NCBI GenBank assembly: GCA_031549495.1
Contig: JAVBPS010000007.1
Coordinates: forward strand, 62,001-126,000
Length of the DNA stretch: 64,000 bases
From: JAVBOW01 sp031549495
Lineage (GTDB): Bacteria; Bacteroidota; Bacteroidia; Bacteroidales; Rikenellaceae
Direction of reading: 5' to 3'
The notes under the pieces were generated by a model that saw only the letters and a list, made by a program, of their open reading frames with translations, made no database searches and was not told where the DNA came from. The position numbers and the translations under genes were made by a program. Of this stretch, positions 18,029 through 26,362 are shown piece by piece (position 1 is the first letter of the stretch; each line of letters starts with the position of its first letter).

Positions 18029-20746
18029 TTACAATTTTGAGATTTCGGTGGTGTAGGTCTCTCGGCCGGGCGCCGACAGCGTGACGCTGAACTCCACGCC
18101 TGCGGCCTGTGGGGGCAGCACGACGGTATGTTCGTACGGGAAATCCGTTTTTTCGGCCGAGAACCAATCCCCCTTTCCGTCGAAACGATATTGCAGGCGC
18201 ATCGCTGCCGCGTCCCGGGTGCGCAGCCAGAGATAGAGGCTGCGGTTTACCGCAGGGCCGAACATCGTCGAAACGACCTCTCCGTAAGGTGTCTCGAATA
18301 TTTTATAGCCGTTCTGCGGTTGGGGTGCGCCATAAATGCGGTGCTGGAACGCGGTCACGGGGTTAAGCCCCTCGATGGCCACGGCGGTGATCCCTTTTCC
18401 CGTTACCGGCAGGGCGATCCGGCCTGCGTTCATCGTGCGCACGGGCTCCGGTGCATTGTCCCGCCAGACGCGCACGCGGTAGTCGCGCGAAGGATCGAGA
18501 TCCGTGAGCCACGGGTCGATGCTGATCTCCGCCTCCACCCCGTCCTGCGACTGGTTCAGCAGACAGAGGTACAGATTCCCGTTCCCGTAACCGGCCAGGT
18601 AGTTGAGTTGTTCATGCCCCGTTTCGACCAACTGGCGCGGCATGTAGAGTTTTACGTTTTTATCGCCGTAGAATTCGCCCGGCGCATGGCCGTAGACATT
18701 GCTTTTCAGGTAGGCATACGCCGGCACGAAGAGCGCCGGAAAGCGGACGCGCCTCCCGGAGCAGGCCCAGGCGTCCGTGACCAGGTAATCGTACAGCAGG
18801 GCGATCTGCGGCCAGATATGGTTGTTGTAGAAAGTCCCGTGCAGCGAGGGGTTGAGCGGGAAGTCCGGACGGTGCGGTGCGGTCGTGTAAGCCGAGCCGT
18901 ACGAATAACCGGGGAAATTCGCATAGCGTCCCACTACGGCCGAGCGCGCCACGTCGCGGTAAAACCCGTCGCCCGTATGTTGCGCCAGGCGTAACAGGTG
19001 AGCGGCGAAATGGGCCAGGTAGATGGCCGGGTTGTGGTTGAACGTATTGGACGCCTCGGGCGTCAGACCCACTTGCGAGAGTGTCCAGGCGGGGATTTCC
19101 CGCCCCTCCGCCGTCACATTACCCTTGGGTATCCGCGGACTGAACCACACGAAGCGGCAGAATGCCCGCGCCCCCGTCTCGGCCGCGTCGAGGAAACGCC
19201 GCTCGCCCGAAACTTCATAAAGGTGCAGCAGTTCGATCCATGCCGGGACGTAATCCGTACAGAATTGCGAGGTCAGATCGCCGCTCGACAGCGTCCCCTT
19301 GTTATCTACTCCCGCCATCGAAAAATCCTTCTGCGGGGCCGACATCCGCCAGGCTATATAATCGTCCGCCCCGGCTATTGCTTGGCGTAGATACGTTTCC
19401 CCGCCGCCCATTTCGTAGAGCCCCAGCAGGTCTTGCCATGAGTCCCCGCGACTTTCCGTATTCAGGTTGAGTACCCGCGCGGAGTCCTGCATCTGTCGGG
19501 CGAAACGCGCCAGCAGCGGGGTATTACCCCCGAAAAAAGCGTCCATCGCCCCGAGTTCCGCCACCTCGACCCCCGGGCCGGACATCCGGCCCGAAGCGTT
19601 CTGCCCCCGGACGTTGTCATAGACCGTGAACAGGAACCGCTCGCGCGACAGATTGAACTCGGCCATCGGCCGGCCGCGGCGCGCGTACACGTCTTCCTGA
19701 TCGGTGACCAGGGCCACCGAGAGCGGATGCAGCGCCGAGACGTTCTTCACCGTGAGCGACACGTCTTTCGCATAGTCGAACCCCCTGAGCACGGGATTCC
19801 ACCCCGTCAGCTCATCGTTCATGGCGAAATCGACCATGTTTTCCAGCGTACGGTTCAGGTTGCATCCCACGTTGCTGCGGTAGTCGCTAAAAGCGAACAG
19901 TTCCCGCACGATGCGGCGGTGCACCCCGTCTATATTTTCCCCGGAAGCGAGCACGATGGCCGAAAAACGAAACGTTTCCCCCGCCCCGAAATGCGAATCC
20001 CGGTTCCCGAGCACCGGGGCAAAGAGCGAGGGGCAGGCCATCGATTGCGGATCGCGCACCGTCACCCCGAAACGGATATTCCCCTCGCGCAATTTCGGCA
20101 GCCGGTAGGGCAACATCCCGGGATCGGCCGCCAACCCGTAGGTCAGCCCCGCGCTGCGCACGAGCACCGCCGAGGCCGGGCACATCTCCTCGGTGGAGAG
20201 GTAGGGCGCTTCGGGGAAACGCAATTCATTCCAGATCCACGGCTGCCACAGCTCCTGCAACGCCGCAGGCTCCACCGCGGGCATGCCCGTGAAACCCACG
20301 GAGAACCAGCCCGCCCTGCGCGCCGTGAAAGCGTAATCCACCACCGGGCGGGAATCTTTCATGTAAACCCTCGCTTCCAGTAGAAAAAGGGCGTCCGCCC
20401 TGAATTTCCAGACCACCGTATCCCCGCGCAGGGCAGCCGAAGCGAACACCGGCGAAAAATTCTTCCCCGCGGCGAAATAATCGACCGTCACATTTTCCCC
20501 GTCCAGCCGCCACGCAGGCAGCGTCACCCCGTCGGCATACTCGGGACTGTACTTGCGGTAATGCAGCTCCGGATCGTCCGCCCGGTAAAGGATGGTGAAA
20601 TGCGGCGTGAGCGAAAGCGCCTGGCTGCCGTCCGCGGACCGGTATTCCACCCGCCCCTTTTCCCGGAGCCGGAGTTGCGGGTCGCCATGCGCCGCGGCGC
20701 AGACCGAAATAGATAACAACAGCAGGATGTAGAATCTCAATGTCAT
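18029..20746 (-). CDS. Secreted helical-toroid-like protein, paralogue of the gene at 14626-18024; function unknown
   Basis: The 905-residue product has a signal peptide (MTLRFYILLLLSISVCAAAHG). It lacks the golvesin-like domain of its neighbour but shares the later regions: DDYIAWRM-type helical repeats, VVGRYANFPGYSYG, GDKNVKLYMPRQL and LNYLAGYGNGNLYLCLLNQ, which match VIGRFTNYPGYY, GYKNVKLWI and INYISGRSGDTFLVVLMN in the other protein. The N-terminal third is beta-rich (WKFRADALFLLEARVYMKDS) as in many supersandwich-plus-toroid enzymes. Domain layout suggests a glycan-active enzyme in the periplasm, yet no known family signature could be seen. It lies 7 nt after the GH97 gene and 4 nt before its paralogue. 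Confidence 0.6.
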   Translation of the reverse strand: MTLRFYILLLLSISVCAAAHGDPQLRLREKGRVEYRSADGSQALSLTPHFTILYRADDPELHYRKYSPEYADGVTLPAWRLDGENVTVDYFAAGKNFSPVFASAALRGDTVVWKFRADALFLLEARVYMKDSRPVVDYAFTARRAGWFSVGFTGMPAVEPAALQELWQPWIWNELRFPEAPYLSTEEMCPASAVLVRSAGLTYGLAADPGMLPYRLPKLREGNIRFGVTVRDPQSMACPSLFAPVLGNRDSHFGAGETFRFSAIVLASGENIDGVHRRIVRELFAFSDYRSNVGCNLNRTLENMVDFAMNDELTGWNPVLRGFDYAKDVSLTVKNVSALHPLSVALVTDQEDVYARRGRPMAEFNLSRERFLFTVYDNVRGQNASGRMSGPGVEVAELGAMDAFFGGNTPLLARFARQMQDSARVLNLNTESRGDSWQDLLGLYEMGGGETYLRQAIAGADDYIAWRMSAPQKDFSMAGVDNKGTLSSGDLTSQFCTDYVPAWIELLHLYEVSGERRFLDAAETGARAFCRFVWFSPRIPKGNVTAEGREIPAWTLSQVGLTPEASNTFNHNPAIYLAHFAAHLLRLAQHTGDGFYRDVARSAVVGRYANFPGYSYGSAYTTAPHRPDFPLNPSLHGTFYNNHIWPQIALLYDYLVTDAWACSGRRVRFPALFVPAYAYLKSNVYGHAPGEFYGDKNVKLYMPRQLVETGHEQLNYLAGYGNGNLYLCLLNQSQDGVEAEISIDPWLTDLDPSRDYRVRVWRDNAPEPVRTMNAGRIALPVTGKGITAVAIEGLNPVTAFQHRIYGAPQPQNGYKIFETPYGEVVSTMFGPAVNRSLYLWLRTRDAAAMRLQYRFDGKGDWFSAEKTDFPYEHTVVLPPQAAGVEFSVTLSAPGRETYTTEISKL

Positions 20747-20753
20747 GATACCA

Positions 20754-22661
20754 CTAATTCTCAGTAGGTGTAATGTAAATGCAATGCCCGCCTCCGGGTG
20801 CCATGGCCGCCCGGATCACGTCCCCTTTGCGCACCTGCATCCGGCGGGTGCGGAAGGTTTCGCGCCGGTAGAGGTAGTGGGTGTCTTCGGCATCCTCATA
20901 GAGATGCGCCGTATATTGCGTTCCTTCGTCGAGAAAATCGAGCCGTACGGGAATCGTGCGTGCCGTTTCATTGGTGATGGTGCCCACGAACCAGTCGCTT
21001 CCCGCACCGCGCGCCACACTCGCGTAGCCGTCCATCCGCCCTGCGAGCATCCGGTAAGAGTCGAACCGGCCTGGGATGCGGCGCATGAGGTCGAACATTT
21101 CCGGTTTTTGCAAATAGGCCTCCGGCGCGTCCGGCACACAGTTGTAGCCGGTGAAGATCACCAGCATGCGCGCCATCTCGGCCGCCACCGTGCTGGGAAC
21201 CATGTCGAAAACGCGGTCACGTTTGACGGCCATGTGCAGATCGAACCAGCCGTGGTTCATATCCAGCGGCCCGCACTCGCCATTGATAAAGACCTGGTTC
21301 ACGCAGGTGTTGGGAAACAGGGGCAACTTGGCGTCCGCCTGCGCATGGCCGTACTCGCGCCCCAGGATATTCGGCCAGGTGCGCTCATCGCCCGACGGGG
21401 GGACGGGATGGTCGTGGAAGAGCACCATCAGCCGATGCGCGGCGCAACGGGCGACCACCTTGCGCGTGTATTGCACTTTTGCTTGCCCCTCACCCTTCAT
21501 AAAACCGTATTTGACCCCGGCGGCGCCCATGCTTTCAAACATGCCCAGGATGCGTTCGAGCCCGTATTTTTTCGCCCCCACGTCGTTCAGGTAGAGAAAG
21601 ATCCCCACGCCTTTTTCGCGGGCGTACCGCATGATGCGCGGCAGGTCGATGTATTTATTCACGAACGTGGGATCGGACGCGGCTTCATGCTCGGGGCCGT
21701 ACCAGTCCGCGTCGATGACATGATACTGGAAGCCGTTGGCGGCGGCGAAGTCGATCAGCCTCAGGTTGGCCTCGGTGCCCAGGTCGTAAACGAAACCGTC
21801 GGGGGCCACGTAGCCACGCACCCGCCAGTTCCAAGTCGATTTGCCCGGCCGGATCCACGAGGTGTCGTCCAGCGCGCAGGGCGGATTGAGATTCACGAGC
21901 AGATCCGAGGCGGCCAGCGCGCATTCGTCGTCGGTCATGAAAAGTACCCGCCACGAGGTGTGGAAGGGCACCGCCACCGCCGACTGCGGCATGCGGCAGG
22001 CCACGCGTCCCTGCACCGAGGTGTCGGCCGCGAGCGTAAAATAAGCCATGTTTCCGATCGCCGCCTCGGCCACCGAAGTGAATGTGCCCCGGCCGCTGCG
22101 CACCACCAGGGGGGTGAGCGAGGCTTTGCGGAAATCCTCCGTCGGCAGCGGCCCGAGGTTGGCCCGCTCTCCGTCATGCGCCCACCAGACGCCCCCGGCA
22201 GGGAAGGTAAATGTAGTCCGATCGCCCGTCACCGTGAGCGAATCGGCCCCGGCCCATTGCGGGACGAGGTAGCGCAGGGCGATCCCGTCGTCGAACGCCC
22301 GAAATTCCACATCGAGCCGTCGCAGCGTGTCGCCCCCGGCACAGAACGAGAGGATCAGCGCGTTGTGCCGGTCGGCCACAGGCGTGTTCTTGCCCCATAC
22401 GGGTGTCCAGGTTTCATCCACCGAACTGCGGCGTTCTTCCATAAAAACGAGCTCACCTTCTTGGTCCTCGATCAAAAGCCCGAGGGGCGAGGAAAGGAGT
22501 GTTTCGTGCCCCCCGCGGCTTGCGCGGTAGGAGAGCCTGCCGTCTTCGAGGCTTACGGTCACGTTGTTGCGGCCCGAGGGCGAGCGGAGCGTCCACTCGC
22601 CGCCCCTCGGGGCGCATCCGCACAGCAGGATCGCCGCGCATATCGTTAGTAAACGGTTCAT
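20754..22661 (-). CDS. GH97 family glycosidase lipoprotein
   Basis: The 635-residue protein has a lipoprotein signal (AILLCGC) and the GH97 layout: an N-terminal beta-sandwich (PSGRNNVTVSLEDGRLSYRAS), a barrel with YHVIDADWYG, and a C-terminal beta domain ending in GGGHCIYI. GH97 enzymes hydrolyse alpha-glucosides or alpha-galactosides. The strand that in retaining members carries the Asp nucleophile (VKVDF-type) reads VKYGFMKG, with Gly in place of Asp, and the following region has FHDHPVPPSGDERTWPN. This matches the inverting (SusB-like) branch better than the retaining alpha-galactosidase branch, although the usual HE pair is HD here. It overlaps the FAD oxidoreductase stop by 4 nt (ATGA). 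Confidence 0.88.
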   Translation of the reverse strand: MNRLLTICAAILLCGCAPRGGEWTLRSPSGRNNVTVSLEDGRLSYRASRGGHETLLSSPLGLLIEDQEGELVFMEERRSSVDETWTPVWGKNTPVADRHNALILSFCAGGDTLRRLDVEFRAFDDGIALRYLVPQWAGADSLTVTGDRTTFTFPAGGVWWAHDGERANLGPLPTEDFRKASLTPLVVRSGRGTFTSVAEAAIGNMAYFTLAADTSVQGRVACRMPQSAVAVPFHTSWRVLFMTDDECALAASDLLVNLNPPCALDDTSWIRPGKSTWNWRVRGYVAPDGFVYDLGTEANLRLIDFAAANGFQYHVIDADWYGPEHEAASDPTFVNKYIDLPRIMRYAREKGVGIFLYLNDVGAKKYGLERILGMFESMGAAGVKYGFMKGEGQAKVQYTRKVVARCAAHRLMVLFHDHPVPPSGDERTWPNILGREYGHAQADAKLPLFPNTCVNQVFINGECGPLDMNHGWFDLHMAVKRDRVFDMVPSTVAAEMARMLVIFTGYNCVPDAPEAYLQKPEMFDLMRRIPGRFDSYRMLAGRMDGYASVARGAGSDWFVGTITNETARTIPVRLDFLDEGTQYTAHLYEDAEDTHYLYRRETFRTRRMQVRKGDVIRAAMAPGGGHCIYITPTEN

Positions 22662-24295
22662 TGCGAAGAGTTGTCGGTTACGTCCTGCGCGCTGAGCACC
22701 TGTCCCTGGCGTGCGAGTTTATCTTGTAGTTGTGTGATGTCCGTATCCTGGATGTCCGCTCCGGCCGTCATCGCCGCAGCGACTCCGGCCGCATGCCCGA
22801 GCAGCATGTAGACCGGCTCCATGCGGATCGAGCCGTACGCCACGTGCGAGGCCGAAAGGCAGACCGGCACCAACAGATTGGCGCACTCTTCGCGCACAGG
22901 AACGATCGCCCGCAGGGGGATCTGGTAAGGCGTGGTTTCCACCAGGAAATGTCCCTCCTCGCGCACCATCCCGTCGCTGTCCGCCCACCGCTGCACGGGG
23001 TGCGAATCGGCCTTGAAAGAGCCCATTCCCACCGCGTCGGTTTTACGGACATCGGCCGTGATGTCCGTTTGCGTCATCACATAAGCGCCCTTCATGCGCC
23101 GTCCCTCGCGGACATAGAGCTGGTGGGGCCAGTGTCCGTTGTCCGTGAATTCGTCGCGGCACAACCCCCAGCCGTTCACCTCCTCGCGCAATGCTTCCGG
23201 AACGCGCGGATCGTGGGACAGAAACCAGAAGAACCCTTTCTGGTAATCCTCGTGGTCTTTGACGATCCGCTCCCGGGCGGCATAATCCCCGTCCGGATAA
23301 GCCGTGTTGCCCCCCACGTAATCGGTGGTGAAGGGACCGTTGGCGTTGATGTCGTATTTCCCGTTCGGGAGGCGCCCGAAATGAACCAATTTTGAGAAAA
23401 CGATCCCGGGATGGGCCTCGATATATCTCAGCAGCAGCGTGTAATATTCGGACTCGTAATGCTGCGGCTCGGGCCAGGGTACGCGCAGGTCGTCGCGCCG
23501 GGTGGCCGTGACGCGGAAATTGTAGGCCTGTGTCAGGGAGTCCCCCGAGCCCGCTTCCGGCTGCCCTTCACGGGAAATGCCTGAAAGCAATATCCCGTTC
23601 CCGTATGCTGGAATATCCGCCCCGAACTGCGTGTTGTGCAGGTAGTGCACCGGGCTGCCCTCCCCGAGGCAGGGGCAGGGCAGGGCGTAATCCTGCGGGG
23701 CGTAGTGCTGTTCGGGATCGTTGTAGAATCCGGCGCACGGTTCGTCGTAGGTGTCGCGGCTTTCGCGCCCCACGATGTAGAAAACCCCGCTGCGAGCCAT
23801 CAGGTCGCCCTCGTAACCCGCGTCGATGAATACCTTCGCCCGGTAGCGTTTCCCGTTTTCCAACACGATCTCCGTGATCCGGTTGCCCTCTTTCATCACC
23901 TGGCTGAGCCTCACGCCCCGGATCACTTCACATCCGGAAACGGATAACAAACTGTCGAAAACCCGTGCGGCGACCTTGGCCTCCAGATCCCAGGGCCGCT
24001 CGGGGGTCTGCTCCCCGGCAGGCGTGTAGGCGGCCACCGCGTTGAAATAGTCGGCCGCCATCCCGCCGATGTACTGCTGCTCGCCGATATCCGTGCGGCC
24101 GAGCCCCCCGGCGACCATCCCCCCGAGGTATTTCCCCGGTTCGACGAGCAGCACCGAGACCCCTTCGCGCTCTGCGGCGAGGGCGGCCATGATCCCGGCG
24201 GGCGTGCCCCCGTAGACCACCACGTCGAAATGCGGAACGGTGCGGCAGGCGCAGCAAAGAATAGCGAGTAAAACAGCAACGGCGGGGTTTCTCAT
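22658..24295 (-). CDS. Secreted FAD-dependent oxidoreductase lipoprotein (PF12831 type), PUL A
   Basis: The 545-residue protein has a lipoprotein-type signal (ILCCAC, Cys15 or 17) and then an FAD-binding Rossmann fold. The dinucleotide motif is GGTPAG at residues 29-34 (GxTxxG rather than GxGxxG), followed by LLVEPGKYLGGMVAGGLGRTD. Later landmarks are VFIDAGYEGDLMA and the C-terminal SASHVAYGSIRMEPVYMLLGHAAGVAAAM, which closes the FAD site. The family is common in Bacteroidota PULs and is often labelled FAD-dependent oxidoreductase or xanthan lyase; its reaction is not established to my knowledge. No Tat twin-arginine is visible, so FAD would have to be loaded outside the cytoplasm. Three relatives lie in the same island. 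Confidence 0.88.
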   Translation of the reverse strand: MRNPAVAVLLAILCCACRTVPHFDVVVYGGTPAGIMAALAAEREGVSVLLVEPGKYLGGMVAGGLGRTDIGEQQYIGGMAADYFNAVAAYTPAGEQTPERPWDLEAKVAARVFDSLLSVSGCEVIRGVRLSQVMKEGNRITEIVLENGKRYRAKVFIDAGYEGDLMARSGVFYIVGRESRDTYDEPCAGFYNDPEQHYAPQDYALPCPCLGEGSPVHYLHNTQFGADIPAYGNGILLSGISREGQPEAGSGDSLTQAYNFRVTATRRDDLRVPWPEPQHYESEYYTLLLRYIEAHPGIVFSKLVHFGRLPNGKYDINANGPFTTDYVGGNTAYPDGDYAARERIVKDHEDYQKGFFWFLSHDPRVPEALREEVNGWGLCRDEFTDNGHWPHQLYVREGRRMKGAYVMTQTDITADVRKTDAVGMGSFKADSHPVQRWADSDGMVREEGHFLVETTPYQIPLRAIVPVREECANLLVPVCLSASHVAYGSIRMEPVYMLLGHAAGVAAAMTAGADIQDTDITQLQDKLARQGQVLSAQDVTDNSSQ

Positions 24296-24299
24296 AGGA

Positions 24300-25370
24300 T
24301 CAGAATTTCAAAGGCAGGTGTACGTTGAATGAATTGACACGCGAGGTGTCCGCCGCGAGAAACAGCAAGGCAGGCCGCCCGTTGCGCATCCAGAGCTGCG
24401 GACGCTCCAGATGCATCATCTGTTCGGTGGAGCCATCCGCCCAGCGCACTTCCAGCTTGGATACGAGTGGATGCAACGCCGGTTTCCAGTCCACCCCGTC
24501 CGGCGAGGTGAAGAGCACCAGCGACCGGCCGTGCGGGGTGAACGCCCCGTGCATATCCTTCACGATGGCCCAGAATTTCTCCCCGTCGCACCAGATATAG
24601 GGATCCTCGGCCGGGAAATCGCTCCCCTCGGCATCGAAGATCGTCCGGGCGTATTTGGTAAAAGGCCCCGTGGGGCTGTCGGCGATGGCCGCCATGTGCA
24701 CCACCGGCCCCCCGGCGATCCCCTCGCGCTGTTTACGCACAGCTTTATAGACCATCAGGTAGCGCCCTTCGGGGGTGTGCGCGAGCGAGGGATTGGAGAC
24801 CATCAGCGCGTCCGGCGCCAGCGAATCGGCCGACACGTCGATCAACGGCGCGTCGAACCGTTCCCACGGCCCGTAAGGCGAGTCGGCGACGGCCACCCCG
24901 ATGCGCTGGTTGTTGCGGTGAGAGAAGTTCAGATCCCCGGTCACCGTCCCATCGCCCCGGTTGCCCATGTAGTAGAGGTAGTATTTTCCCCCGATACGGT
25001 GGATATGCGGATTGTGGGTGCAGGAACCGTCCCAAAACTCCTCCCCCCGGGCAGGCAGCGCCACGTCTGAGAAGGCGTAAGGTCCGCCGGGCTCGTCCGC
25101 CGTGGCATGGGCGATCTCGGAGTGCGACACCCAGGCGTTGTGCCCGTATTTCAACGGCCAGCGCGAGTAGAAGAGGTGGTAACGCCCATCGTCCCCCTGC
25201 GCCAGGCTCGCCCCCCAGGTAAAATAACCCGGGTCGACGAAGCGCGACTGCATGGGGGCAGGTTGGATGGCGGCCGCGAAGTCCGTGTCGGCAGGCAACG
25301 CCGCCGGCGGGGAGGTGTGGCACCCTCCCGCCGGCAACAGCCAGATGATCAACCAGAGGAACTTTCTCAT
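24300..25370 (-). CDS. Five-bladed beta-propeller glycosidase-like lipoprotein (GH43/GH117-like)
   Basis: The 356-residue product has a lipoprotein signal (LLPAGGC) and repeating propeller motifs: GYFTWGASLAQGDDGRYHLFYSRWP, HNPHIHRIGGKYYLYYMGN, VSNPSLAHTPEGRYLMVYK and AEDPYIWCDGEKFWAIVKD. The acidic and His residues at the blade starts are arranged as in GH43/GH117-type enzymes, and ERPQLWMRNGRPALLFLA closes the fold. The family number cannot be fixed by eye. It is 1 nt after the DUF5017 lipoprotein gene and 4 nt before the FAD oxidoreductase gene, so it is part of the PUL A operon and probably acts on a terminal sugar. Confidence 0.75.
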   Translation of the reverse strand: MRKFLWLIIWLLPAGGCHTSPPAALPADTDFAAAIQPAPMQSRFVDPGYFTWGASLAQGDDGRYHLFYSRWPLKYGHNAWVSHSEIAHATADEPGGPYAFSDVALPARGEEFWDGSCTHNPHIHRIGGKYYLYYMGNRGDGTVTGDLNFSHRNNQRIGVAVADSPYGPWERFDAPLIDVSADSLAPDALMVSNPSLAHTPEGRYLMVYKAVRKQREGIAGGPVVHMAAIADSPTGPFTKYARTIFDAEGSDFPAEDPYIWCDGEKFWAIVKDMHGAFTPHGRSLVLFTSPDGVDWKPALHPLVSKLEVRWADGSTEQMMHLERPQLWMRNGRPALLFLAADTSRVNSFNVHLPLKF

Positions 25371-25371
25371 T

Positions 25372-26328
25372 TTACGGGGCGACTACTTCGACGGTCAATC
25401 GCCGGACGACGCTCTTTTCGTGCTTGATGTTGACGTTCTGCGCCACGAACACCACGTTGTACGTACCCGGTTTGCTGAAGGTGTGGTTATACTTGGCCAG
25501 GTTGGTCGTGATGCCCTTGATCGCCTTGCCCGCATCGGCGGCGGCGGTGGTCAGGTCGATGCTCGGGGTGAGGGCCCACGACTCGGTGGCGGCTTTGCAC
25601 TGGGCGGCGGTGGGGGTGAAGTCGAGGCGCCACACGCTGGTGTTCTTGATCCATTTGGCGTCGTTGTTGGCGACGTTGTAGATCTGCCAGTCGATCATGC
25701 TGGTGGCGTTGCTGCCGTCGCCGGTGGCCTCGTTCGACTGCGCCTGGTTCCACATCTTCAAAAGGAAGATCCTGCGCCCGTCCGCCAGGCGGTTCTCGAT
25801 GCGGAAGTTCGAGACGCGCCAATTCTGCTGCACGCCCGTGGTTTTGGCTGCGTCCGTGAATTTGAAGGCCACGGTAGCCGTCCGCCCCGTCTGGGCGAAT
25901 TCCGAGAGGTCGACCTCGCCTGAGAGCACGTTCGCCGCCCCGGTGGCTATCGCCGCACGCGAGGTGATGTCGGTCCAGGTCGCAGCCTGGAGATTGGCCG
26001 TGTTGAGCGTTCCTCCGAAATTGGTCGAGATGAGCACTTTCAGGTCGGATGCCGCCGTGTTCTCGGCGCCGGCCACCTTGTGGGTGGTGAAGTTGAGCAC
26101 GGCCGTTCCTTTTTCGTAGGCTTTGCTTCCGCCGTCGTAACGGCCGCCGATCTCGCCCGAATAGAAGGTGATGTTGTGCGGGCGGCCGGTGAAGTTAAAG
26201 GTGACCTCTTCACCCGTCGTGTAGGTGGTCTTTGCGGTGGAGACCTCGAAGCCGGGCTCGTCGATCTCGTAACGGTCGCAACCCGCCAGCAGAAGCAGCG
26301 CGGCGGCTGCGATAACTGCGTTTTTCAT
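25372..26328 (-). CDS. DUF5017 surface glycan-binding-type lipoprotein, PUL A
   Basis: I take 26328 as the start (MKNAVIAAAALLLLAGC, Cys17); a longer frame to 26361 adds eleven residues before the signal. The 318-residue product has the DUF5017 opening FEVSTAKTTYTTGEEVTFNFTG, followed by NITFYSGEIGGRY. It occupies the position right after SusD where surface glycan-binding proteins (SusE/SusF analogues) are normally encoded. The fold is expected to be beta-rich with an N-terminal Ig-like module. It lies 34 nt after susD. No enzyme motif is present. Confidence 0.85.
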   Translation of the reverse strand: MKNAVIAAAALLLLAGCDRYEIDEPGFEVSTAKTTYTTGEEVTFNFTGRPHNITFYSGEIGGRYDGGSKAYEKGTAVLNFTTHKVAGAENTAASDLKVLISTNFGGTLNTANLQAATWTDITSRAAIATGAANVLSGEVDLSEFAQTGRTATVAFKFTDAAKTTGVQQNWRVSNFRIENRLADGRRIFLLKMWNQAQSNEATGDGSNATSMIDWQIYNVANNDAKWIKNTSVWRLDFTPTAAQCKAATESWALTPSIDLTTAAADAGKAIKGITTNLAKYNHTFSKPGTYNVVFVAQNVNIKHEKSVVRRLTVEVVAP

Positions 26329-26362
26329 ATGTCGTTGTTTTTTCATGGTCTGTAAAGTCATT

